NCBI RefSeq assembly: GCF_003013715.1
Contig: NC_072813.1
Location: forward strand, 62,001-126,000
Length of the DNA: 64,000 bases
Reading direction: 5' to 3'
From: Candidozyma auris
Lineage: Eukaryota; Ascomycota; Pichiomycetes; Serinales; Metschnikowiaceae
The position numbers were made by a program, and so were the translations under genes. Positions within the stretch are counted from its first letter, which is position 1. Every line of letters starts with the position of its first letter. Below, piece after piece: positions 29,174-39,166 of this stretch. The notes under the pieces are model-generated. The model did no database searches, was not told where the DNA came from, and saw only the letters and a list, made by a program, of their open reading frames with translations.

Positions 29174-32100
29174 ATGGATTTCTCGATATCACTACAAACA
29201 TTTCCGCTCTCTGAGACTAATCAAGAAGATACGTCAAACTGCTCTCTTAGCTCTCATACATGTTCGGATCATGAACATCAAAGATCCTCAAAGGTAAAAA
29301 ACTTGCCGTGGAACTTGGCACATATCTTGAACTCTGAAAGCGAAGAACCCGAACTGAATGGCGATACCCGTGCTAGCTCACCGCATCTTGGGACGAGCTC
29401 GAGCACTAAAAATCGGGATTCTTCAAGGAGCCAAGCAAACGGGAGCAGTATTATGAAGATAACGTCTCAAACAGCGATTCATGATCCTTATGGTCTCATG
29501 ACTCCGGAGACTCTGGAAAACTCGTCTCCCCTGGTGAATACGGCGTTAACTATCTATGAGAGCCTCAGTCATGATCTTGAATTCGATGCACGGAAATCAG
29601 CCCTCATCTCAAAACGCATCAACTTCCCTTGGAACGAGCTCAAAGAAGCGCTTTTTTTACGTCTAAAAGGTACCGCAATCACTAAGGGTGAGATGGATCT
29701 CATCGTTCACGAGTGGCAGAAACCGGGCCAGGTGGACTTCGAACTATTGAAGGATGAATGTTTTGCACGTAGTGCAAAGGAAATAGAGGGAATGCTCAGC
29801 AAACTTTCTGCATCATACAAGAAATTTGCTAGTCCCAACTTGCTTTTAATCCCAACTCTTGAAACATGCATAGCCCGTCGTGAGTTTTTAAGAAGTGAGG
29901 TTCTTAGGTATATCTCAAACGATATGATACTTCACTTGCAAGAACTACTTCCCAGAAGGTTTCGAAGAAGACCCTTCTGGCTGCAGCGGGAGGAGGAATT
30001 CGTGTCCCATGCTGTGAAAAATGATTACTCCATGAAAGAGATGCAAAGGGAGTTAGTCTTCCGCACGCCAGGGCAAATCGAGGCTAAGGTGGAATCATTA
30101 TCCCAGAAAATGCATAATACCAGAGCTGATGAGGCAAAAATGTTACATGGAAAGGCTGAGTATTATATGAGCAACGACCTTACCTACAGCGCTGTATCGC
30201 ATGCTATAGATGTTGTGAAGACGGACCTCTTAATAAAGGCTATTCGTAATGCCATAGAGGAAATGGGTGGAAGCCAAATGGTACCGTTTACAAAAGGAGA
30301 ACTTGATTACTTGCGTGAGATTGTTAATAAAGAGTATTCGATGGAGACAATACAGAAGGAGCTCATCTTCAGAGAAGAGGAAGAAATACGCGACAAGCTC
30401 AAGTTAGTGCTGATTACGTGTCTTCGAAAAAAAAAATTTTCTAGCAGCGTCGACAGGCTAGTTTACGAGGCGGAATGGTATGCTTCAATGGGTAATACTG
30501 ACAACGGTGGCTCAAGACGCAGTCGACATCGACCATCCACAAGAAGTTCTTCAACACGGGGATCAGATGCCGTTGTGCCGAAGCATGATGCTCCTCATAC
30601 GCAAAAGCAGGAGAGTTTAAAAAACCGGCGTGAAGTGATAGAACAGGCTGCGCTTAAAAGAAAAGATACTATGCGTAGAAAGCGAGAAGAGAGGCAGAAG
30701 TTTCTTCAGAAAATCAATCCACATAACCAGACAAACGCAGGGGGGTGGGAACTGAAGCGCCGCCTACGCAGTAAGGAGAAATCTTCCCTCGTGGATTCCC
30801 TTCTAGCTGATGCTACCTGGTTTCAGAGTGTAACTGGGGACGGAAGTGAAGTTAAAGAGGGCCAAAAAAGAATAAGAAAGCGTGCGTCACATTTTGTGCC
30901 AGAGTTTGAATCCAGACAAAAGATAAAGAGAGTGAAACGAAAATTAGAGGATGCCAAAGCTGCAAAGGCTGCGGAGAAGAAGACAGCCAAAGGCAAGCGC
31001 AACGGCAAAGTTCGTAAACAAAAACTCCGACCAGGAAAGAGGGGCAGGGGTCGACCTAGAAGGGAGGAATACACCGATGACTCTGAAGCGGGCACAGATT
31101 CGGAACTGGATTCCGAGTCCGAATCTGATACAGAGTTGGGAAATGAAGAAATCGGTTCAGCAAGTCCCCAACATCTCCTTGAAGAAGAAGTCTCAGAAGA
31201 GGAGGAGGAAGAGCCCAGCCCTTTTGAACCAACAAATGTTCTTAATGACACATTGGTGCCTCTTAAAGGAAGGCGGTTCTTTAATAAGTCAATTCTGAAC
31301 TTAGCACTGATGCCAGAGAATGTCAAGTTCACAGAAGAAGCGCTGATGTTGGAGTCGACCGATGAAGTTCCCTTTAGCAACCTTACAGCTGTTGATGTTG
31401 TTAAGTCTCATGCGAGAAATTACAGATCTCTACCGGACTCATTTCCTCCCCTTACTATACGCCAAAACGACGAGGACATCGTCAACCCAAACAATATTGT
31501 TAGAGTGAGACATCTTCTTTATCCGCAGCATACTGACGCTTTCATCCTAGCTCTGCCTAAAAGTAATGAACTCAACCCGCTTCTTGAGATTCAAAAGATG
31601 ATACAGATTCATGCTGCGCTTTATTTCTCATACTCACCTGAACTTCAGGAATATATCTTCGAGGAATATTGCCAAAAGCTAAAACAAGCTGTCGATAACA
31701 ACAAATTCAATCAGTTCATGATTTTGATCGATCGTTGGAATTTATTGATGCTAGAACTCACTCCTTACGCCCTTGAATGCGATCCTTCTGATGATATCAA
31801 TCCAGAAGCGAGGTTGTATCTTCCATTCAACTATCGAAAAAACCATTCAGAGTCCGATCTCAACTTGGAGATGTTTTTCACTGAGATCATCAACAAAGGC
31901 CAGGCGATAAAGCAAAGAGGCCGCAAACCTTTGAGACAGTTAGACATCAACGAGGCCAATGGCAGCTACTCGGAAATTCGACTTAGTAGTGAGATACCGA
32001 CTGGCGTTGCAAGCATAAAGGAGAGTACCGACCACGCTAATGTTCAGAAGCATTCATCTCGATTTAGTCATTTGCGGCCTGCTAATTATTCATTTTGCCT

Positions 32101-32812
32101 TTTGCGCCTTCTTAAAAGTCAAAGAGCAATTTCGAGATATGCGGTGCAGCAGATACTTAACGCCGCTTACAGTCGAATAGTGGGACCGAACTCAAGAAAA
32201 TTACGTTCATACAAGGCATTCACAGCAGAAGTCTACGGTGAGCTTCTTCCATCCTTCATTTCTGAGGTGTTCACCAAAGTTGGATTGAAGCCACTGAGCC
32301 TGTTCTACGACCTAGGGTCGGGCGTTGGAAATACAACATTTCAAGCAGCATTGGAGTTTGGAGTGAAGGAAAGCGGGGGCTGTGAAATCATGTCACATGC
32401 ATCTAACCTAACTAGTTTACAGACCACGTTCTTGGAGAAAAAATTGCAGGTTTGGGGCTTGCATCCTCTAAATATCACATTTGCTTTATCTCAGTCTTTC
32501 GTGAACAATAACGAGGTAAGAAAGAAATGCCTAAACTGCGATGTGATTCTTGTCAACAACTACCTTTTTGAATTTCCACTTAACGTTGAAGTGGGCAAGC
32601 TTTTGTACGGACTCAAACCGGGGTCCAAAATTATAAGTCTTAAAAACTTTATTCCCCCGAGATACAAGGCAGGCAGCGAGAACACGGTTCTAGACTATCT
32701 TAAAGTCGAGAAGTTTGAAATGAGTGATTTTTACTCAGTCAGTTGGACTGCTAATAAAGTCCCCTATTATATTTCTACAGTACAAAGGAAAATTCTTCCT
32801 GATTATCTATGA
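29174..32812 (+). CDS. DOT1: Histone H3K79 methyltransferase with extended N-terminus
   Basis: The C-terminal third is the DOT1 methyltransferase fold: SAM-binding motif I 'FYDLGSGVGNTTFQAALEFG' near residues 1044-1063, 'GCEIMSHAS', 'VILVNNYLFEF' (the NN-x-x-F catalytic motif), and a final 'KVPYYISTV'. It methylates H3 lysine 79 and keeps Sir-type silencing out of euchromatin. At 1212 residues it is twice the length of S. cerevisiae Dot1 (582). The extra N-terminus has three SANT/Myb-like helical units at about 147-215, 261-310 and 369-415, then a Lys/Arg-rich region (about 560-630, 'GKRGRGRPRR', an AT-hook-like motif) and an acidic stretch. Basic regions of this type bind nucleosomal DNA in other Dot1 enzymes. 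Confidence 0.95.
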   Translation: MDFSISLQTFPLSETNQEDTSNCSLSSHTCSDHEHQRSSKVKNLPWNLAHILNSESEEPELNGDTRASSPHLGTSSSTKNRDSSRSQANGSSIMKITSQTAIHDPYGLMTPETLENSSPLVNTALTIYESLSHDLEFDARKSALISKRINFPWNELKEALFLRLKGTAITKGEMDLIVHEWQKPGQVDFELLKDECFARSAKEIEGMLSKLSASYKKFASPNLLLIPTLETCIARREFLRSEVLRYISNDMILHLQELLPRRFRRRPFWLQREEEFVSHAVKNDYSMKEMQRELVFRTPGQIEAKVESLSQKMHNTRADEAKMLHGKAEYYMSNDLTYSAVSHAIDVVKTDLLIKAIRNAIEEMGGSQMVPFTKGELDYLREIVNKEYSMETIQKELIFREEEEIRDKLKLVLITCLRKKKFSSSVDRLVYEAEWYASMGNTDNGGSRRSRHRPSTRSSSTRGSDAVVPKHDAPHTQKQESLKNRREVIEQAALKRKDTMRRKREERQKFLQKINPHNQTNAGGWELKRRLRSKEKSSLVDSLLADATWFQSVTGDGSEVKEGQKRIRKRASHFVPEFESRQKIKRVKRKLEDAKAAKAAEKKTAKGKRNGKVRKQKLRPGKRGRGRPRREEYTDDSEAGTDSELDSESESDTELGNEEIGSASPQHLLEEEVSEEEEEEPSPFEPTNVLNDTLVPLKGRRFFNKSILNLALMPENVKFTEEALMLESTDEVPFSNLTAVDVVKSHARNYRSLPDSFPPLTIRQNDEDIVNPNNIVRVRHLLYPQHTDAFILALPKSNELNPLLEIQKMIQIHAALYFSYSPELQEYIFEEYCQKLKQAVDNNKFNQFMILIDRWNLLMLELTPYALECDPSDDINPEARLYLPFNYRKNHSESDLNLEMFFTEIINKGQAIKQRGRKPLRQLDINEANGSYSEIRLSSEIPTGVASIKESTDHANVQKHSSRFSHLRPANYSFCLLRLLKSQRAISRYAVQQILNAAYSRIVGPNSRKLRSYKAFTAEVYGELLPSFISEVFTKVGLKPLSLFYDLGSGVGNTTFQAALEFGVKESGGCEIMSHASNLTSLQTTFLEKKLQVWGLHPLNITFALSQSFVNNNEVRKKCLNCDVILVNNYLFEFPLNVEVGKLLYGLKPGSKIISLKNFIPPRYKAGSENTVLDYLKVEKFEMSDFYSVSWTANKVPYYISTVQRKILPDYL

Positions 32813-32855
32813 TTTTATATACCCAAATTTAAAGGCAGGATGTCAGTTCGCTCAT

Positions 32856-35800
32856 CTAAGCAGCTTCAATTTTTACCTTCTTTGACGCCTCATTTGGCTC
32901 TTCTGATGCATTTCTTTTCTTAGAAGTTCCATTGGCATTGGGGAGATCTGAAACATTTTGCGTTTGAGGATCTACTGATGCTTGCTTAACATTTCCATTA
33001 GGTGTCATGCTTGCTTGCTTGGCTTTTTTCTTTCCCGAACCGCCGTCATTTTCTCTGGCGAGCGCTAGCATCAAGGTATTGACTCTTCTGCTGATTTCTT
33101 GTGGGGTTCTAGAGAGCATATAGAAGTCAAACTTGAAAAGATCACTTTCTTGGATCTCCTCTTTGATTTTTTCTCCCAACTTGTCGGCGAAAATGCCGTG
33201 CTTGTTTACACAAAAAAGAATGAAACGATCTTCAAGCTTTGAGTAAATTCTCTTCGAATTGTTGGGTGGGTATTGAATTTTTAGCTCCTCAAGGGGATCC
33301 TCTGCCTCCTCTATTTTACTAGCAAGTATCTTTTGCTGATTTTGCATCTTGGTCGCTTTTCTTTCACTTGCCTCCACTTGCGCAATATACTTCTCATGTC
33401 CTTCAATCTCTTGGTAATTGGACCAAAACTTCTTAGCATACCGCTCAATCTCATCAAGATCTCTTGAAAGAGAATCAGCAATTTGCTTGACATTATGTCT
33501 GCCATATTTTGCAGACGCGTGTATGAAATTTGTAAAGTCTCGTCTTGACCATGAATGGAAACTCTCGGCGAGTAACTTTTCTTTTAATTCAATTTCTTCT
33601 TCAGTCAAGGGCTCTGCCTCTGCTATGCGCTTCTGCTCGAGTGCAAGTTTCTCTTCACGATCAAGACCTTCATTTTCATCATCGTTGAGGAACTCCTCGT
33701 CACTGTCACCAAAGTCGTCGATTGAGTACTGGTAGTTTGTGGCTTTTTTCCAAGCAAGTTGCTCTCGCTCTAGAAGTTCACGGAGCTTTGGTGAAAAAAA
33801 TTGATGATCTTGATAATGATAAATCTTTGGTTGCCTCATTTTCACAGGAGCACCCAGTTTGTTGTATCCTGAAGGAGCCTTTAGCATGTCTTTGTAATAA
33901 CTGTCGACCGAATAAGTCTGTTCTTTTCTCTCACGTTTTGAAGGATTGATCCATGAGAGACCCAAACCTTCGTTCGTCTTCTTGGCAAAGTTCTCACCAT
34001 TCCACTCGTATACTGAAGCATCTGACGTGAAGTTTTGGAGGTCATCAAGACCAAGCTTATTAAACTTTGCATTGAGAGACGCAGTCTTTTCGCGTCCTCT
34101 TGCCAAGATGGCATCGACATCGTCATCGAGCATCGATGATCCCTTCGATTCGAAGACTTCCTTAGCACCATGCTGAATCATACCCAATAAGTCATCCGTA
34201 GTGTTACCTATGCTGCTTCCAGACGATTGTCTGCCCTGTTGAATGACCAATTGATCGAGTCTCAATTTTTGGGCAGCTCTGTCAAGGACTTTTTCCTCTA
34301 TGGCATTCTCGGTAACGAATCTGAAAACCTGTACTTGCTTCTTTTGACCTATTCTGTGAGCTCTGTCCATGGCTTGCAAATCAGCCTGTGGGTTCCAATC
34401 AGAGTCATACAAAATGACAATATCGGCAGACGTCAAGTTGATACCTAAACCACCCGCTCTGGTAGTTAATAGAAAAATGAATTTGTTTGAATCCGGGGCA
34501 TTGTATTCATCAATTGCCTCGATTCGATCTTCATGGGAAGTAGAACCATCAATCCGACAGTACTCGTACTCCCTGAAAAAGCAATAGTCCTCCAAGATAT
34601 CAAGCAATCTGGACATTTGAGAAAAAATTAATACACGCGAACCTGCCGCTTTGAACTTTTTTAACATCTTGTCTAAAATGATCATCTTACCTGCGTTGAA
34701 CACGAGGTGTTCATCTGTTGTGTAGGGAGGGCCGGGTTCTGCCCCGTCAAAAAGGTAAGGATGATTACAGCATTTTCTCAATTGCATCACGATATTAAGC
34801 AAGCGAGTTTTTCCCTCTCGCTTACCAACAACACCATTCACAGCGTCAATATCCTTCTCAAGGAGCTTCTTGTACCACAGTATTTGCATGTTGGTCATAC
34901 CAATGTAAACGTTTGTTTCGATCTTGGGTAGAAGAGATTTTTCCACATCAGCCTTCACTCTTCTAAGCAAGAACGGACTCAAAACTTTGTGTAGCTGTTG
35001 CACGACTTTATCTTGATCGGCGCCTTCGGTCTCCTCCTGGCTATTAAACCATTCGTCGAAAACATTCGAGTCGCCGAAAACATCTGGCAAAAGGAAATTC
35101 AAAAGTGCCCAGAGCTCGTGCAAATTGTTCTGTAAAGGAGTTCCTGTGATTAAAAGACGATTCTTTGAGTAAAATAAACGGATAATCTGAGAAAGAGAGC
35201 TGGATTCGTTCTTGATTCTATGAGCCTCATCCACGACAACGTACTGCCACCGGAACTTCTTAAGCTGTGCTTTCTCCCTGATGACCATCTCAAAAGACGT
35301 CACCAATACATCAAACTTTGCTGTGAGTAATCGCAGTTTGATCAACTTCTGACGTTCCTCCTTATTTCCTTGTAGCACCAACACATTTACATCGGGCGTC
35401 CACTTTTGAAACTCACGTCTCCAATTATCAAGAGTAGATTTGGGAACAATCACAATGAATGGCCCGTCAATGTGCTTAATGTAGCGAAGGTAACCCAAGA
35501 AAGAAATGGTTTGCAACGTTTTTCCAAGTCCCATCTCGTCGGCCAAAATCCCACTGAGCCTATTCTCGTAAAGGGATATGAGCCAGTTGAGACCCTGAAT
35601 CTGGTATTCTCGCAACTTCCCACCCTTAATGTAGCTCGGCGACTCTGTAAGGACAGTTCTTTGTTCGTTATCGTCACCCATGTGTTCCTCGTCTTCGAGG
35701 AGCTCGGCGTCTTCTTCCTTTTCGGTTTTTCTTCTTGCCTTCTTCTGTTTTTTCGCCGGCTGCCTAAAATTGATTTGTCCGTCAATCAGTTTTATCAACT

Positions 35801-36071
35801 TCTTAAACTTGGCGTCTTTGGACATGTTGATATCGATGAAATACCTGAAAAGATCGGTGAGCCCCAACAAATATTTGAACCTTTTCGTCGAGTCGTCCAC
35901 GTCATTTTCTTTGGCGACTTTAGGGTCGCAATTTAACAAAAACCGATCTCGCCTTTCGAGCTCCTCCTTGCTAAAACTGCTCACATCGACTTTCTCTTCG
36001 ATCGGGGTCTGCTCTTCATCGCTGTCGCTCGACTCCGCATAATCCACAGATATCTTTTTCCTGTCTGACAT
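32856..36071 (-). CDS. ISW2: ISWI chromatin-remodelling ATPase
   Basis: The 1071-residue protein is an ISWI-class remodeller. It has the Snf2 ATPase with '[14 protein letters not shown]' (motif I, near 176-189), '[11 protein letters not shown]' (motif II), '[11 protein letters not shown]' (motif III) and 'DRAHRIGQ' (motif VI). The C-terminus has the HAND, SANT ('[18 protein letters not shown]') and SLIDE ('[17 protein letters not shown]') domains that sense linker DNA. ISWI enzymes space nucleosomes and repress transcription. ISW1 and ISW2 cannot be firmly separated by motifs; ISW2 is my choice based on overall length and layout. The frame is intact and the start is the ATG at 36069-36071. 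It converges with DOT1, 43 bases apart. Confidence 0.92.
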   Translation of the reverse strand: MSDRKKISVDYAESSDSDEEQTPIEEKVDVSSFSKEELERRDRFLLNCDPKVAKENDVDDSTKRFKYLLGLTDLFRYFIDINMSKDAKFKKLIKLIDGQINFRQPAKKQKKARRKTEKEEDAELLEDEEHMGDDNEQRTVLTESPSYIKGGKLREYQIQGLNWLISLYENRLSGILADEMGLGKTLQTISFLGYLRYIKHIDGPFIVIVPKSTLDNWRREFQKWTPDVNVLVLQGNKEERQKLIKLRLLTAKFDVLVTSFEMVIREKAQLKKFRWQYVVVDEAHRIKNESSSLSQIIRLFYSKNRLLITGTPLQNNLHELWALLNFLLPDVFGDSNVFDEWFNSQEETEGADQDKVVQQLHKVLSPFLLRRVKADVEKSLLPKIETNVYIGMTNMQILWYKKLLEKDIDAVNGVVGKREGKTRLLNIVMQLRKCCNHPYLFDGAEPGPPYTTDEHLVFNAGKMIILDKMLKKFKAAGSRVLIFSQMSRLLDILEDYCFFREYEYCRIDGSTSHEDRIEAIDEYNAPDSNKFIFLLTTRAGGLGINLTSADIVILYDSDWNPQADLQAMDRAHRIGQKKQVQVFRFVTENAIEEKVLDRAAQKLRLDQLVIQQGRQSSGSSIGNTTDDLLGMIQHGAKEVFESKGSSMLDDDVDAILARGREKTASLNAKFNKLGLDDLQNFTSDASVYEWNGENFAKKTNEGLGLSWINPSKRERKEQTYSVDSYYKDMLKAPSGYNKLGAPVKMRQPKIYHYQDHQFFSPKLRELLEREQLAWKKATNYQYSIDDFGDSDEEFLNDDENEGLDREEKLALEQKRIAEAEPLTEEEIELKEKLLAESFHSWSRRDFTNFIHASAKYGRHNVKQIADSLSRDLDEIERYAKKFWSNYQEIEGHEKYIAQVEASERKATKMQNQQKILASKIEEAEDPLEELKIQYPPNNSKRIYSKLEDRFILFCVNKHGIFADKLGEKIKEEIQESDLFKFDFYMLSRTPQEISRRVNTLMLALARENDGGSGKKKAKQASMTPNGNVKQASVDPQTQNVSDLPNANGTSKKRNASEEPNEASKKVKIEAA

Positions 36072-36447
36072 TTAATAGATAGAATGTGGATGTAGTGGAA
36101 AGGGATATAGTATAATCAAGGAAAAGAAAAAAAATTAAATTGTGTTGTGCCTATGGTTTTCGGTTTTCTTTTTGAGGTGGATTTCCACATAAAGGGGTGT
36201 ACGGGCTTTGACGTTATTACCTGCGCTCATCTGTGTTTTTGCGGCTTGCGCAGGTTTAACGCGTAGAGCTTGAATCAGTGCGAAAGCTTCTACAAACGAT
36301 ACCTAGTTGAGAGTGTGAAGTCTCCAAACGAGGCGAACAATGTGCTTACAGCATAGAATTTCAAGAAGGGTGTTTGAAATCATCCTCCGTTTAACGATCA
36401 GTATTTGCCCTCTATTGATTTTTGCTTTTCTTCGGGTTATATCTGTT
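36072..36447. other. ISW2 promoter region
   Basis: This 376-base spacer lies upstream of ISW2 and downstream of the restored UNG1 end. It has ACGCGT (MCB-like) at 36259-36264, about 190 bases from the ISW2 start. No gene is visible. Confidence 0.4.
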
Positions 36448-37559
36448 CTATGCATGGGTTACTGAGTTACCCTCGAGAAGGCCCCAATCGATTGGGTCTA
36501 GCAGGTGCTCCAAAAGCCATTCGTTACATTTTTTGAACACTTTCAGGTCAAAAACCCTCTAGCAGCCGATAAAGGTGACGGGTGGACTGTTCTGAGCACC
36601 AAGAAGGGCACGTCCAGCGAGTTGAGCTGTGCATTGAAGTTCGCCACTCGCTTTTGCGCCGGTGACCCCCACGCCATAATTACAAAGCCTTTCTCTCTCT
36701 TCCTTTTCACGTACGATATGGCAGCCCTAATTGCCTCCTCCGTGAACTGTTCCCATCCCTGATTCGCATGGCTATTGGCCTTATGGGCCTCCACAGTTAA
36801 CGATGCATTGAGCATCAAAACACCTCTTTTCGCCCACTTACTTAAATTGCCACCGCCAGGTTTTCCTTGCTTTGCCAACTCTTTGTAGTCTGGAATTTGA
36901 AACGAAGGAAAGTCAATCTTGAGTGTCTTATAAATATTCAAAAGTGAAGGAGGTGGCCTAGTGGGCTCAAGAACCAGGAAGGCTAGCCCATGAGCCTGGT
37001 TATGGTTATGATAAGGATCCTGTCCCAAAATCAAGCATTTCAACTCAGGCAATGGCGTCAAATGCGACCATGAGTATATGTCCTTCGGAGTTGGGAAGAT
37101 CGTCTTGGTGGCCATTTGCACTTGAAGAAACTTCTTGAGTTTAATGAAATATGGCTTGGTGAGCTCTTTATGAAGCACTGCAAGCCATGTTATATGTAAG
37201 GTTCTTATTTCGAGATCAAGCAATCGCCTTTGCTCCTCGTTTAACGATTGTAGCCACTCATCCTTGTTGAAGTTTACTTCATGACAGAAGTCAGCATAGT
37301 CGGACCCAATCTCCTGGATCTTTTCGTCCTTCACTGATCTACTAGCATCCCGAATAGGCATTTCAGGTGAGATCAGCCTTTCCACGGTTTCTATCTTTTC
37401 TATAGACTTCTCCACCGTGGTATTATTCATGACTGGCGCTCTTCGTTTTGTCTTTTTAACCGCCGGTTTTCTGTTGGCTTGGGCAAAAAATTCGGTTATG
37501 AGCTTCGGCTTCTTTATAGACTCTTTTGTATCTACAATTGGCCTTTTCTCTGTGGACAT
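36448..37559 (-). CDS. UNG1: Uracil-DNA glycosylase, one-base frameshift near the C-terminus
   Basis: This is family 1 uracil-DNA glycosylase. The catalytic motif 'GQDPYHN' (Asp activates water) is near residues 178-184, with 'LNASLTVEAHKANSH' and the leucine-loop 'HPSPLSAARGF' further on. N-terminal 'KLITEFFAQ' resembles a PCNA-binding motif. The open frame stops at 36543-36545, too early for the family. A run of five A (36550-36554) should be six; then the tail continues 'KVFKKCNEWL' to a stop at 36448-36450, giving 370 residues. In that tail a CTG falls where the family usually has Ser or Cys. S. cerevisiae UNG1 (YML021C) neighbours YML020W and OST6, as roughly here. The start is the ATG at 37557-37559. 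Confidence 0.93.
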
Positions 37560-37902
37560 GGAACTTGTGTGGATTGGTGTTTGAAGATGAATGTATGTGC
37601 GTCTATCTACTCTACGCGTCGCGCAGCATCATAAGCGACATCTACCTGAAGACTGTGAGGGCCTTTTTTTTTATAGACTTCATGTATTAGAGGAGCGTTA
37701 GGATTTCAGTGTTGCCACTTCCATTCTAACTCGAAAACTATATCATTATAGAAAACAAAACCCCTAATATCCTCAACTAGTGTCAATCCATTACCGTGCG
37801 GTGCGAATGATCCCTTATGAACTTCAGCCGTGACTATTCTATGAATTTCCACTCGTCATTAAGTGTGCGTTTATTGACCCATTGAAGTAACTCGCCTTTC
37901 TT
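37560..37902. other. UNG1 promoter region
   Basis: This 343-base spacer lies between the UNG1 start and the OST3/6 stop. It holds the MCB element at 37614-37619 and a short T run. No gene is visible. Confidence 0.4.
37614..37619. promoter_or_regulatory. MluI cell-cycle box upstream of UNG1
   Basis: ACGCGT lies 55 bases before the UNG1 ATG. MBF drives many G1/S DNA-replication and repair genes through this element in yeasts, and UNG1 is a sensible target. Confidence 0.5.
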
Positions 37903-38970
37903 TCAAAAAAGCTTGAGCAAATGATACGGGTAGTCGGGATCTTTCCTCAAGAACATGCTTGTTAGGGAGCTGTAGAGCAAATAGAGCATACCTGCGGCGG
38001 CGAAGGTAAGCACAAAGCGTGCCTGCTCATTTGCAATCACCTTTTCTGATCCCACTTTATACTGACCCAAATATACCATGAGCGCAAGAGTTGCACCTAG
38101 CATGAAGTAGTGCCCTCCAACAAGAACGATCTCGTCCCCAAATTGCCAATTGAGACTCCCGCTTACATACATTATCTTGCCCTTGGAGTCTCTGGCCAAA
38201 AATGCAATGCCCTCGATTGTAGTGAAGGAGTACCCGCCAAGAATCACAAGAAGCACAGTGAGCGTGATGATTTTATAAATGAGAGTCTTGCTCACGGTGT
38301 TTGTTAAGAACGATGGCCCTCTTTTCTTGAGGTAGAGGATGCTAGCGAACGTCGATGCAAACGCAACGATAAACTTCAAATGTGGGTTCTCTTGCCTGAG
38401 GTATATGCGTTTCTGTATAGCATGAGCAAGCCAATCCGCAAGCTGGAACGTCTGAGTGTTGAGATCAGCATTGGGGATCTCAAACTCAGCGTGCGGTTCG
38501 AGAAGCATATCGTACTTTCCGAAAATCGGCTGCCCATCTTCGTCGACAGGCCTCTTTTTCTTGCTATGAATCTCGACAACGGCTGATGGAGGTACGAGCC
38601 AGACCTGGGGTACTGACTTCAACTGAAGATAGTCGAACACAGGTTTATTGGAGCGGTCAGCAATGTCAATCTTAGCGAAGAAGAGGTAGTTTGAAAAAGT
38701 ATGATCTGCAAACCACGCTTTGGCTACGGTCAGAAGCATCGCCTCGAGGTCTCTGCACGATTCACAGTCATGTTTTGGGTCTGTTGATGTGAGCGCAATT
38801 AAAGTGTAGTGTTCTCTGTGGGCCTCTGAAATGGCGCTGAGTTCGCCATTGGAGATCGGGATCACCCCATCTGGAAGTGACAACGAGAGCTCCGTCAATT
38901 TAAGAGCCTGCTCTGTGTCGGCAGCCACCAAAGCTACCCATGATACGAGCCAATATATTAGTGGGAACAT
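37903..38970 (-). CDS. OST6: Oligosaccharyltransferase subunit Ost3/Ost6
   Basis: The 355-residue protein has an N-terminal signal peptide (about 1-17), a lumenal thioredoxin-like domain with the redox motif CESC (69-72), and four C-terminal membrane segments. This is the layout of Ost3/Ost6, the oxidoreductase subunits of the N-glycosylation complex, which hold acceptor proteins through mixed disulfides. Ost3 and Ost6 cannot be split by motifs. I use OST6 because S. cerevisiae OST6 (YML019W) sits between YML018C and YML020W, and the YML018C homologue is next to it here. Confidence 0.92.
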   Translation of the reverse strand: MFPLIYWLVSWVALVAADTEQALKLTELSLSLPDGVIPISNGELSAISEAHREHYTLIALTSTDPKHDCESCRDLEAMLLTVAKAWFADHTFSNYLFFAKIDIADRSNKPVFDYLQLKSVPQVWLVPPSAVVEIHSKKKRPVDEDGQPIFGKYDMLLEPHAEFEIPNADLNTQTFQLADWLAHAIQKRIYLRQENPHLKFIVAFASTFASILYLKKRGPSFLTNTVSKTLIYKIITLTVLLVILGGYSFTTIEGIAFLARDSKGKIMYVSGSLNWQFGDEIVLVGGHYFMLGATLALMVYLGQYKVGSEKVIANEQARFVLTFAAAGMLYLLYSSLTSMFLRKDPDYPYHLLKLF

Positions 38971-39166
38971 AGCTTAGGTTGGTAGGTTGTTACGCAAATT
39001 TCGCGGCCATGACAATGTGAGCATGAGACCCCATTCGGAGTCCAACGATCATGGAAGGGTACAGAACTGTAAGTTTCTTATTTTTTTTTTTTTTCTTCTT
39101 TTATATGCATTTATTGAGGTTGAAAAATTCCTGATACATGAAGTGAACTCTATAATATGTGGTGTA

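Noticed and set aside
35406..35936. 176-codon plus-strand ORF
   Set aside because: Antisense to the conserved ISW2 ATPase frame.
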